Part shown: one piece after another, positions 1-7,552 of the stretch
Layout of the letters: every line of letters begins with the position of its first letter
Numbering within the stretch: position 1 is the first letter of the stretch
Assembly (NCBI GenBank): GCA_946406115.1
Contig: OX291553.1
Coordinates: forward strand, 9,739,001-9,803,000
DNA from: Apoda limacodes
Lineage: Eukaryota; Arthropoda; Insecta; Lepidoptera; Limacodidae
Direction: 5' to 3'
DNA length: 64,000 nt
Notes under the pieces: generated by a model
Seen by the model: the letters and a program-made list of their open reading frames with translations, nothing else
Told to the model about the DNA's origin: nothing
Databases searched by the model: none
Program-made: the position numbers and the translations under genes

Positions 1-558
1 GGCAAATTTTTGATTCAAATTATTATACAAATATGTTTTTAAAGCATAGGCTTATTTTATTACAGAATTCAACATTTAACGTAATGGAAGAAAACACGTT
101 CAAGCATTACTACTACGCTACATCGGATGATGAGCAATCAACTGAGAAGGCCTTAGAAACAACAAAGCTCAAACGGTCTTGTCGAAATAGTATCGACTCA
201 TTCTTTGAGGGGACCAATCAGAAGAAAAAGAAACTCAGCTCTACAGTGGCGAGATCTTCAAAAGATGGTATCCCTGGTGTCACATACTTGTCTACTAATA
301 ATGATGATGGGGCTCATGCTACACATTTGATAAAAATTGAGGTGTATGACCTCATAAAATTGAAAAAAGTACCAGTAGATGAACATTGGAAACACTCAGA
401 AGTGAGGATCAAATATTATACGGATACAAAAGATGAAAAATATGAGCAAACGAAGGGTATCATATTTGATATCACGAAGCAAATAGCAGAAACCAATAAC
501 TGTAAAAAATACTTTTTTAAAAAGTAATCTCTAATAGCTAAATTAATTTATAAGAACC
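1..558 (+). repeat. Left terminal inverted repeat of the Polinton (inner part)
   Basis: Bases 1-558 are the reverse complement of 10316-10873. I noticed two substitutions (near positions 180 and 415) and no insertion or deletion. The similarity stops at GAACC on the inner side. The outer part lies beyond the window, since the right copy continues past 10873. Near identity implies recent insertion or ongoing TIR homogenisation. Confidence 0.95.
66..527 (+). CDS. TIR-borne gene, left copy (final exon; first exon outside window)
   Basis: This is an unrecognised protein of about 153 residues in the visible exon. A good splice acceptor (pyrimidine-rich stretch ending TTACAG) lies at 52-65, and an in-frame ATG lies at 84 if the gene is unspliced. 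The product is hydrophilic: a Tyr-rich and acidic N-terminus, then a basic stretch near the middle containing a KKKK run that could act as a nuclear localisation signal, then a beta-rich-looking C-terminal half ending in a Lys/Phe-rich tail. No known domain was recognised. The gene converges on the protease gene at 717-1169. It differs from the right copy at two residues (Cys/Arg near the basic stretch and Tyr/Phe in the C-terminal half). Function unknown; presence in both TIRs makes it diploid within one element. Confidence 0.65.
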   Translation, partial: NSTFNVMEENTFKHYYYATSDDEQSTEKALETTKLKRSCRNSIDSFFEGTNQKKKKLSSTVARSSKDGIPGVTYLSTNNDDGAHATHLIKIEVYDLIKLKKVPVDEHWKHSEVRIKYYTDTKDEKYEQTKGIIFDITKQIAETNNCKKYFFKK

Positions 559-628
559 AGCTTCAGTATTACTCGAAATCAACTTTGAATCAAATTGTAT
601 CATGTTTGAGTTTTATTGTGAATGAATG

Positions 629-647
629 AATAAATGATATAAATAAA
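629..647 (+). promoter_or_regulatory. Polyadenylation signals downstream of the left TIR gene
   Basis: Two AATAAA hexamers (629-634 and 642-647) lie about 100 nt after the stop at 527 and just inside the TIR boundary. The right gene copy has different downstream sequence, so the two copies would have different 3' UTRs. Confidence 0.5.
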
Positions 648-716
648 AAATATTTTTTTGTTTTTTAACCACTAATTACACAAACACACACATAAGAAAA
701 AAACATTTTTTTTATT

Positions 717-1169
717 TTAAAAAGTTTTATTATCAAAAATTGTTTTAAACATATCATATAATAAAATATCATTACATAGAGTGTTATTACTAAAGTGGTT
801 TACAAAATCAATCATTGATTTACCATGAAACTTAAAATACAAATAAACAAGACAATATTCCCCACAAACAGTTGTAAAGTCATTTTGAACTCTTTTATTA
901 TTGTAACTCCATATCTTAGTATTCTTATTTAAGAAATATAAATGATGTCTACTAGGTTTACGACCATAAGAATCAAAGTATTCACCTAATCCATTTTTAT
1001 TAATATGTATTCCCACCCAATGCGATCCAGGTTGATTGTCAACATCTAAATTACTAATGAGAAAAGCAGGTAGGTGCATGAGTACTGGTAATCTATTTGC
1101 AGCAAATACATTTAGTTTAATTTTCGGAGAAATTATCTTTAAACATTTTTGAATATCTAAAGTATTCAT
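717..1169 (-). CDS. PRO: Adenain-like cysteine protease (virion maturation protease)
   Basis: This 150-residue protein belongs to the adenovirus-protease/Ulp1-like clan found in Polintons. The expected catalytic residues are present in order: His50 in GSHWVG, Asp66 in the EYFDSYGR segment, Gln95 as oxyanion-hole residue and Cys102 in the VCGEYC segment. In adenoviruses and related elements this enzyme cleaves capsid and core precursors during particle maturation; the same role is inferred here. Its length is somewhat below adenain, typical of compact Polinton proteases. It is the last gene of the minus-strand series, with its ATG 69 nt after the major capsid stop, the largest gap in the capsid-side gene set. 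The frame is intact. Confidence 0.88.
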   Translation of the reverse strand: MNTLDIQKCLKIISPKIKLNVFAANRLPVLMHLPAFLISNLDVDNQPGSHWVGIHINKNGLGEYFDSYGRKPSRHHLYFLNKNTKIWSYNNKRVQNDFTTVCGEYCLVYLYFKFHGKSMIDFVNHFSNNTLCNDILLYDMFKTIFDNKTF

Positions 1170-1238
1170 TTCAGAATGTTGATATTATGAATGTCAAAAG
1201 TATAATAAGTCATTTCATTGAGTTCTAATTATTATATT

Positions 1239-2549
1239 TTAGCTACTGTAATCTACTGAAACATTACGATTTTTATCTATTTCAATAACATTATCAAATT
1301 CAGCATACACTATACAGTTTATTGTTTGTATGAGTGCTGCTTCAAAACGAACTTCAAGTCTTACGCTTCCATGTCTAATAAGATTCCAATGAGACGTAGA
1401 ACTAGCTGATAAGTCTGGAGTTAAATCAAATGCCATCAAACAATATCCATTTGCATATTGTTCCCTAGAAATAGCATTACCATCATTCAAAAAGTGAATA
1501 CCTGACCCGGAAAATAGTGTATGGTAAGCTGTGGTAAATATATTGTTGTGAAACATTGGTTGTAAAGCTTTTGATGGTATTTGTTGACCATCTATATACA
1601 AACTAAATGTATTTATTCCATAGTTTTCAAAGTTAAAAGGGTTTCTGTTAAAACTTCCATTAAAAGCAGCATTGTTTACAAAACCTATTATACACCTTTT
1701 TGGAACTTGACCAATAAATATGTTATCAAGCGTTTTTCCCTGAACTCCTGAAGGTATTGTGAGCACTTTGACTTCAGCTCTGGTTATAGGATACTTAGCG
1801 GTCGTTGCACTTAAAACTTTTTGATGTGCTAATAATACACTTGGACTAATTTTTGCTCTACGAACTATAAGTGTAGCGTCAGTAAAAGTAACTTTCAGTT
1901 TAGCATCAGCACCAGCCATAAGATTAAAACTTTCTCTTGATCGTACTAGTTTAAGACTAATTTCAACACCATTTATCAGAAACTTTTCTTGATTAAACAA
2001 ATCCCCATGCAAATGTCCTACCATTTCTACCTCTTTACTCTCACGTACAAATTGATTCCTTTTTTTAAATCCATCATTAGAATCATCTAGTGAATTCATT
2101 TTTCCAGCTGTGTCTTCATACCATAGTCCACAAGTCAGATGAGATTGTTTAGATGCTGGACCATAGTTTAATAAAGTTTCTATAAATGCCCTATAAGCAT
2201 AAGTGTTGTTTGGTGGAGATACTAGTTTTTGATTTAAATACACATCAAGTTGATTGAACAGTGAGTGTAACCAGTTATTAGTTGGGGCTACTACTGTAGC
2301 AGCAGCTAAGTTGGTGCCATCTTGGTTTCGAATTTTAACTTTTAAATGTAGTAATGTATGAGACAAATCGATATAATCATCCCCCGTACCAGGAATTTGA
2401 AATTCAATTGGTCCATCGTCTGTAAGGGATGATATAGGTTTGTAGTGTATCCATTGTCCATTTTCAATACTTGTCTGAGTTGTTGGTAAAGCAAATAAAT
2501 CCAATTCCGATTTTATACATTCACATGAATGATTATGTAAGAATGACAT
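1239..2549 (-). CDS. MCP: Major capsid protein (hexon-like, double jelly-roll)
   Basis: This 436-residue protein belongs to the family often annotated in animal genomes as F54H12.2-like, which has been interpreted as the Polinton/adintovirus major capsid protein. The N-terminal third has a conserved beta-rich block (residues about 45-75, DDYIDLSHT region). A central block contains LFNQLDVYLNQ, a segment around NYGPAS and the LWYEDTAG motif. The C-terminal half has alternating hydrophobic strands consistent with a second jelly-roll. The role, assembling the icosahedral shell, is from family knowledge. Its ATG overlaps the stop of the preceding gene by one base (TAATG). The frame is uninterrupted. 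I cannot verify the fold without a structure search, so the MCP assignment rests on family resemblance and gene order. Confidence 0.8.
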   Translation of the reverse strand: MSFLHNHSCECIKSELDLFALPTTQTSIENGQWIHYKPISSLTDDGPIEFQIPGTGDDYIDLSHTLLHLKVKIRNQDGTNLAAATVVAPTNNWLHSLFNQLDVYLNQKLVSPPNNTYAYRAFIETLLNYGPASKQSHLTCGLWYEDTAGKMNSLDDSNDGFKKRNQFVRESKEVEMVGHLHGDLFNQEKFLINGVEISLKLVRSRESFNLMAGADAKLKVTFTDATLIVRRAKISPSVLLAHQKVLSATTAKYPITRAEVKVLTIPSGVQGKTLDNIFIGQVPKRCIIGFVNNAAFNGSFNRNPFNFENYGINTFSLYIDGQQIPSKALQPMFHNNIFTTAYHTLFSGSGIHFLNDGNAISREQYANGYCLMAFDLTPDLSASSTSHWNLIRHGSVRLEVRFEAALIQTINCIVYAEFDNVIEIDKNRNVSVDYSS

Positions 2550-2995
2550 TATTTGTTTGAAAATATATCTTTAGTATTTCTATTAATTTTATACTTTCTA
2601 GTTCTCAACTCTTTCAAAGCTGTTGACGGAATGGAATGAATCCGACGTTGACGTTTCGTTATATAACCTGATCCATTCATTAGTCTTTCAATTTTATCAT
2701 CTGCTCTTCGTTTTAAATTACTACTTACATCTTTTAACCGTGTTTGCACAGATTCATTCATTGGTTTCTGGCTTATCATATCGCTTAATAATCCCACTCC
2801 AGCATTAAGAGCCTCTTTACCAATTACTCTTGCCCCACTTGATAATAAAGGTAGTACTGATCGAAACAGGCCTCCTAAAAAGCTTCCTATTCCATGACCA
2901 CGTTGATGTGGTACACCTTTATAAATTACACCAATTCCTGATCCTGCTTGGTGTGAATAATATTGCTCATAGGGACAAATACTGTTATTATGCAT
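2549..2995 (-). CDS. Small basic Gly-rich virion protein (adenovirus core/cement-like)
   Basis: This is a 148-residue protein. Residues about 18-60 are Gly-rich and contain GIGSFLGGLFR followed by a hydrophobic stretch (VLPLLSSG) and a GKEALNAGVGLLSD segment. The C-terminal half is strongly basic with KRQRR and several Lys/Arg clusters. This pattern, a Gly-rich hydrophobic, potentially membrane-active helix plus a basic tail, resembles minor virion proteins of adenoviruses and adintoviruses and would suit DNA condensation or capsid cement. It lies between the minor and major capsid genes and overlaps each by one base as TAATG. Gly-Xaa-Gly-like sites could be targets of the neighbouring protease, but this is inference. 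The exact homologue was not identified. Confidence 0.7.
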   Translation of the reverse strand: MHNNSICPYEQYYSHQAGSGIGVIYKGVPHQRGHGIGSFLGGLFRSVLPLLSSGARVIGKEALNAGVGLLSDMISQKPMNESVQTRLKDVSSNLKRRADDKIERLMNGSGYITKRQRRIHSIPSTALKELRTRKYKINRNTKDIFSNK

Positions 2996-3756
2996 TATAA
3001 TCGCTTAAAGTGTAGTTTAACATATGCGGTCCCAAATTGAAATGGTATTTTATTACCAGTGTTTGTTCTTATATCTATTTCAATTGTATCAAATTCTCTT
3101 CGCATAACTGGTAAGTAGTGGGGTGGTGAAAATACATGCATCTTATAAGCACCATAGATATATTTCTCGGGGTCTAAAGGTATTATTCTTAACAATGGTG
3201 TCATAACATCTCCAACTATTTGCGGATCAATTATATCACAGTAAACAAATAATTGAGAAGGTAATCCTAAATGTAAATTGGGTGGGTATCTTCCAACATT
3301 TTTTGTTATTAAATTAGTTTTTGGTTCAAAGCCAAGTTGAATACTTAACTTTGATGATAACGTTAAAGATGATATATTTTTATCGTTAATTTGAACAGAG
3401 ACCATCTGGGAAACTATATCATAATGAAAGCGACAGTTTTCTTTTAGGTTTAAGGCTTTTAAAATGTTATCAATATTATCATAATTGGTTGCAGGTATAT
3501 GATTTTTATAAATAACTGATGATATTGATTTATCCAAAGGTACTATCATTTTCTTAGTAATATACATTATATTTTCACCCTCTTGAACTGTAAACATACT
3601 ACATGGGTATTGAAATTCTACAACTCCAACAGACCACTGTCCTTCTAATTTTATAGGTTTTGGAAGTTTTGTTGAAAAATTTGTAGTGGTATTACTCGGA
3701 AAATATTCCATTGAACTATTACTGAGCAAAGTTAAATAAAAATCTTCCTTAATCAT
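2995..3756 (-). CDS. mCP: Minor capsid protein (penton-like, single jelly-roll)
   Basis: This protein has 253 residues if translation starts at the ATG at 3756. An in-frame ATG ten codons upstream (3786) lies inside the integrase frame. I prefer 3756 because it forms an ATGA overlap with the integrase stop, matching the tight junctions elsewhere in this gene series. The N-terminus (FYLTLLSNSS followed by a YFPSNTTTNF segment) and a GQWSVGVVEFQYP block are typical of Polinton penton-like proteins. The rest alternates short hydrophobic strands, and the C-terminus ends in FGTAYVKLHFKRL. In the family this protein occupies fivefold vertices of the particle. The frame is open. Assignment rests on family resemblance and position next to the major capsid gene. 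Confidence 0.8.
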   Translation of the reverse strand: MIKEDFYLTLLSNSSMEYFPSNTTTNFSTKLPKPIKLEGQWSVGVVEFQYPCSMFTVQEGENIMYITKKMIVPLDKSISSVIYKNHIPATNYDNIDNILKALNLKENCRFHYDIVSQMVSVQINDKNISSLTLSSKLSIQLGFEPKTNLITKNVGRYPPNLHLGLPSQLFVYCDIIDPQIVGDVMTPLLRIIPLDPEKYIYGAYKMHVFSPPHYLPVMRREFDTIEIDIRTNTGNKIPFQFGTAYVKLHFKRL

Positions 3757-4832
3757 ATTTTTTCTATATCTTTTAATGATACCCAAGTATTAAATTTGTT
3801 TGGATAACCTTTCCACTTCACTAGTACTTGCTTTCTATTTCCAAAATAACGAGTGTGGAGTATTTTATCTATTTTATGTGGGAGAGTGGGGTTGTATATT
3901 ACTTTTTGTAATTCTTTTTCATAAAATGTACCTGTAATGGGTTCATTTTGAAGATCTTTTAACGTATAAACTACCCAAGGTGATCTTCTTATAACTGAAG
4001 TAATAACAAATATTTCATCACTCCAGTTGCTCTCGTATCCTTTTTGAAATATGTGTTTATGTTTTGTTATCCTAACATAATCACCTTCTTTAAACCTGTT
4101 TAGAATAGCCTTTTGCCCTTTATCTCTATCATATAAATTATTCCAAACAGTCATAATATTTTCTGAGTTAACATCTTTGGGACACATTTTTATACTTGAA
4201 TGATAGCTATGATTATAAGAATAAATCAAATCTTTTAAAATATCAACATATCTATATGTGTTATGATGTGTGAAATACCGCCACATTTTTGCCTTTAATG
4301 TTCTTTGAAAGCGTTCCACGATACTAGCTTTTATATCAGGATTGTTAGTGGTGTAATAGTTTATACCTTTACTTTTAAAATATTTTTGCACATCCTTAGA
4401 AACAAATTCAGTTCCCTTATCTGACTGAATGTGGTTAGGTAAGGATTTTGACTCATTAAATATACTTTCAAAGCATTCTTTTATAGTTATAGAGTTCTTT
4501 TTTTTTAAACATCTAGCAAATGCATATTTACTAAATACATCAATAACACACAGAATATATTTAAAACCATCATTATATTCAGAATAAGTGCGCATATCAC
4601 TTAAATCCACCTGCTACAAGTCATTATAATTAGATAAAATGTACTTATTTCTAGGAAATCTATTTCTTACAGGTTTATGTAATGTGTAAGTTTCTTGTTC
4701 TTGCAACCAATTTTTCACTTGTTTTGCTGTCATTTTTCCCTTTAACGAGTTGATGAGTTTGTTAACACCTCCATATCCAGCAGGATGAGAAACATCATAG
4801 TAAATCTGATTTATTTCTAATAGGGGGTCCAT
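3753..4832 (-). pseudogene. INT: Retroviral-type DDE integrase with C-terminal chromodomain, split by one in-frame stop
   Basis: The reading frame runs from an ATG at 4832 to a stop at 3753 and is interrupted once by TAG at 4614-4616. The first piece (72 codons) is the N-terminal region. The second holds the catalytic core, where counting from its first codon at 4610 the acidic residues Asp2, Asp64 (SDKGTEF) and Glu99 (VERFQRTLK) are present with the classic 35-residue Asp-Glu spacing. After the core come an SH3-like segment and, over the last 40 residues, a chromodomain with VLVKWKGYP and NTWV, which may bind methylated histone and steer integration. The enzyme would insert element DNA and create 6-bp duplications. 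The start overlaps the previous gene by 16 nt and the end overlaps the minor capsid gene. Whether the TAG is read through, a sequencing error or a true inactivating change cannot be told here. Confidence 0.9.
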
Positions 4833-5602
4833 TTTTCCCAGTCTATTTTTTTCTTGATTTTGTTAAAATGAGTCTTAGTAGGAGTAAAACTATTATCTGA
4901 TTGCAATTTGTTAAGTGGAATTTCTTCTTTTATATCACCTAAGTAAAGTTTATTAATATATTCTAGTCTTTTTGGATTTCCAATATAAGTTAATGGTATT
5001 TTAATTTCTTTTAATGCTGATGCAAACTCTTGCCACCCAATTGGATCACTGTGTTTAAGTGGTCTTAGTGTATCATTCACCAGGTCTATAATGTTACTCC
5101 CTGGTATTTTCATATTATTGATACTAACAGTTCCATTGGTATCCCAATCTACCTTATTTTTATTTGAAAAAATTGATTCTATAAGTAATTCACCTCGTTT
5201 TATATACGTCTTAGGAATCAATTTCAAGAGTTGTTGCTTTGAATAAAATGGAGTTAAGTCAGTATCATTTATGGTTTTTGATTTTATGTTTGATACCTGC
5301 TCAGTGTCAAGGACTGTTTCCTTAATGACATCAGTATCTTTATAATTAGGCGAACTTTCTGTTTTGGTTATAATTGGTATTTGATATGGTCGTTGTTCTA
5401 CTTCAGTAAAATGTAAATACCTTTGTAGTGTTTGTAAATACAAAATCCATTTTTCTCTATCTTCTACATTACTATTTAAAATATCTTTCATTTCACCATC
5501 TAAACGGGATAAAGTATTTAAAGCGCTTTGTGTTTCATTTTCCTTTTTAATTTTTTCTATCAAATTAGGTTCAATTAGAATCATTTTTTTAGCATGTTCC
5601 AT
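4817..5602 (-). CDS. Polinton conserved structural/coiled-coil protein, function unknown
   Basis: This is a 261-residue hydrophilic protein. Residues 1-70 are rich in Lys, Glu, Asn and Leu and look helical or coiled-coil (LIEKIKKENE, then LSRLDGEMKDIL). The middle (about 80-120) is Ser/Thr/Lys-rich and probably flexible. The C-terminal part carries a compact block, WDTNGTVSINN then GSNIIDLVNDTLR and GWQEFASALKEI, ending in IPLTYIGNPKR. I recall this last block as common in the same position in other insect Polintons, but I cannot name a fold. It lies between the small hydrophobic-tail protein (19-nt gap) and the integrase (16-nt overlap), so it should be made from the same transcript as virion genes. 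A virion or assembly role is inferred only. Confidence 0.65.
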   Translation of the reverse strand: MEHAKKMILIEPNLIEKIKKENETQSALNTLSRLDGEMKDILNSNVEDREKWILYLQTLQRYLHFTEVEQRPYQIPIITKTESSPNYKDTDVIKETVLDTEQVSNIKSKTINDTDLTPFYSKQQLLKLIPKTYIKRGELLIESIFSNKNKVDWDTNGTVSINNMKIPGSNIIDLVNDTLRPLKHSDPIGWQEFASALKEIKIPLTYIGNPKRLEYINKLYLGDIKEEIPLNKLQSDNSFTPTKTHFNKIKKKIDWEKWTPY

Positions 5603-5621
5603 TTTTGCTTTTATTTTCCTG

Positions 5622-5951
5622 CTAAGGTTTTAAAATTGAACTCACCAAGGCACTTAGAACAGATCCTAAAATAATAGGTAAAAAGGCACCACCCCTTTGA
5701 ATAATTACGTTTTTTCTAAGTAGATTTCTTCCTTTACACACCAACTTTCTCAATATATTTTTATATTTTTTTAATTTGTTTTTATCATTTTCCTTGACGG
5801 GTATTTTACCCTGTAATACGTTGTAAATACACTCACAAATAAAATTTATTTCTTCTTTACTACAAGATTTAAGTAAAGCTTTTCTATGTCTTGGTTTCAA
5901 TACATGCAACGATTTTAAAAGTTCTTGATGTGTAGTCACTCTTGAATGCAT
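5622..5951 (-). CDS. Small basic protein with hydrophobic C-terminus (core-protein-like)
   Basis: This is a 109-residue protein. The first 75 residues are basic and helical (KPRHRKALLKSC; KNKLKKYKNILRKLV). The last 20 residues are hydrophobic after a Gly-Gly pair (GGAFLPIILGSVLSALV). A basic body followed by GG-Phe-Leu-Pro and a hydrophobic helix recalls adenovirus core protein X/mu precursors and similar proteins of adintoviruses, where the viral protease cuts near the Gly pair. Here that is an inference from pattern. It overlaps the ATPase stop by one base (TAATG at 5951) and precedes the structural protein by 19 nt. The frame is intact. Confidence 0.65.
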   Translation of the reverse strand: MHSRVTTHQELLKSLHVLKPRHRKALLKSCSKEEINFICECIYNVLQGKIPVKENDKNKLKKYKNILRKLVCKGRNLLRKNVIIQRGGAFLPIILGSVLSALVSSILKP

Positions 5952-6610
5952 TATTTATGAATGATTGGAATTTCATTATGTTTGCTGTATTTAAATCCTT
6001 TTTTAGGTATATATACAATGCAGTTCTGGTCAGAAGGAAATATTCTCGTTTTAAATCGACACATATCAATTGTGTCCTGTTTTAAATCTATCATTAGGTA
6101 GCCATGAGGTTCACTAGTAGCATCTTTGTAGGCATCTTCCAAAAATTTAATGTTTTCAGGTGAGACTTGACGTGCTAAGTAACGAATTTGTGTTTTATCT
6201 CGTGGATTTTTAAAGTAGACTATATAACTAGAGTTTAAAGAAATATCTCTCTGTCCTTTACCTTGATGGAATATATTTTGTGTAATATAGAAAACACTAA
6301 TGTTTCTATGATGACTACCCTTTGTGAATATGTCAACAACACGACCATCAGACTCTCGCATGAGGTCATCGATTATTATTAGTTGTGGTTGTTCTCCATC
6401 AAACATACTGAGGTCAGGAATACCTTGGTAATAATTAACATTGTTCAAGTTGTATAACGGTTGCATTTCATCATAACACCACATAATATTAGAAAAATGT
6501 TGATTGCAAATCTCATTAGCATGTTTCACAAAATTTTTAACAAAAACTGATTTACCACATCCACTAGGGCCAGCTACAATTACTGTAAAGGGATGATAAA
6601 AATGAATCAT
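5951..6610 (-). CDS. ATP: Genome-packaging ATPase (FtsK/HerA-type A32-like)
   Basis: This 219-residue P-loop ATPase is of the type that packages DNA into capsids in Polintons and other double-jelly-roll viruses. Walker A is GPSGCGKS at residues 14-21, Walker B is LIIIDD at 77-82, and a sensor-like YITQN motif lies at about 108-112. The enzyme starts only 13 residues before Walker A, normal for this compact family. The ATG lies near the 5' end of the capsid-side gene series. Upstream there is a 210-nt AT-rich gap (6611-6820) separating it from the polymerase, so the promoter for the packaging/capsid transcript probably lies there. The stop overlaps the next start by one base. The frame is complete. 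Confidence 0.92.
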   Translation of the reverse strand: MIHFYHPFTVIVAGPSGCGKSVFVKNFVKHANEICNQHFSNIMWCYDEMQPLYNLNNVNYYQGIPDLSMFDGEQPQLIIIDDLMRESDGRVVDIFTKGSHHRNISVFYITQNIFHQGKGQRDISLNSSYIVYFKNPRDKTQIRYLARQVSPENIKFLEDAYKDATSEPHGYLMIDLKQDTIDMCRFKTRIFPSDQNCIVYIPKKGFKYSKHNEIPIIHK

Positions 6611-6820
6611 AATTATTTTTAATGTGTGTTCTCTTTGAAAATGTTCAAATTCATATGGAGGAAAGCAATAAAAACAAACACTTATATATTAAAAACAATA
6701 TAATTAATAATAAAAAAAAATTACAATCATTAGGTTACTTAATAATAGTTATTACCTTACATTTTTTAAACACACATAAACCAGATACAATTAATACTCT
6801 ATATTATTATTATTTCAAAA
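6611..6820 (-). promoter_or_regulatory. AT-rich intergenic region upstream of the ATPase/capsid gene series
   Basis: This 210-nt gap is the longest stretch without a core gene inside the element. It is very AT-rich with several A runs and TATA-like tracts on the minus strand. It follows the polymerase stop at 6821 and precedes the ATPase ATG at 6610. It is a plausible place for the polymerase 3' end and for a promoter of the ATPase-to-protease transcript. No single clear box stands out. Confidence 0.35.
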
Positions 6821-7552
6821 CTATAAGTTAATCTTAAAATGACCCCAAGCATATGTATCTGTTGAATTAGGTAAAATATATCTCTTGGTGTCATTACAGG
6901 ATAGACAAGTTTTATTAATTTGTTGTGTAAAAATAGTATGTTTCACACTTCGAATCCTACACATTTGTGAAACATTTACATTTTTATTAAATAGACACAA
7001 CTTATAATTTTCCAAATTCATCTTTTTTGTCACACTTTTATTTACACCTTTAGCTTTAGCAATAACCTTACTTTCAATGTCCATTGCATACATTTTTGAT
7101 CGAAGTCCTACAAACTCCCGAAATATTTTACCATTGTTCTCATCCTTAAAATATCCAAGTTTCTTTTTATTTAAAAGTGGGAAACCATAAACATTATCAC
7201 TAGAATAGTCTGAAGTATCGAAAAAACATTCTAAGTCAGATTTTATATCATTATAAAAATTATCTGTAAATACATGGTAAACTAAGCTATCCGTATCAGT
7301 GTATAATAACTTGACACTATTATTGTATTTTCTTTTCATGTAATTATAATGAAAGTTATACATCAATGTTTTTGATATTTCTAATATACAAAATCCTAAA
7401 ACAAATGGTTTATTGAAATATACCTTAGTCTTTTGTAATTGTACAGCAATTAAAGACTCGGAGAATATAGATAGACTATGAAACTCAGGGCGAGCAATTA
7501 AACTTTGTGCACCTTGAATTTTTCCATGGTTTTCCCAGTGGGTTAATACCAC
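6821..7552 (-). pseudogene. POLB: Family-B DNA polymerase, C-terminal piece (motif C region)
   Basis: This 243-codon frame encodes the C-terminal part of the protein-primed polymerase whose N-terminal part lies at 7485-10086. It contains the metal-binding motif C (YTDTDS at about residues 84-89), a preceding conserved FNKPFVLG/KTLMYNFHY block, and the FREFVGLRSKMYAM block characteristic of Polinton and other protein-primed polymerases. It ends normally in a short AWGHFKI tail. It is in a different frame from the N-terminal piece, and the two overlap at 7485-7552. The first codons of this frame are not original: traces of the GK-x-MEN block normally found after motif B appear in the other frame around 7520-7540. 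Together the two pieces lack the palm segment with motif A. Confidence 0.88.

Noticed and set aside
3757..3786. Upstream ATG at 3786 as start of the minor capsid protein
   Set aside because: It lies inside the integrase frame; the ATG at 3756 forms an ATGA overlap consistent with the other junctions.
5884..6069. 61-codon minus-strand frame overlapping the ATPase end
   Set aside because: Out-of-frame shadow across the ATPase/small-protein junction.
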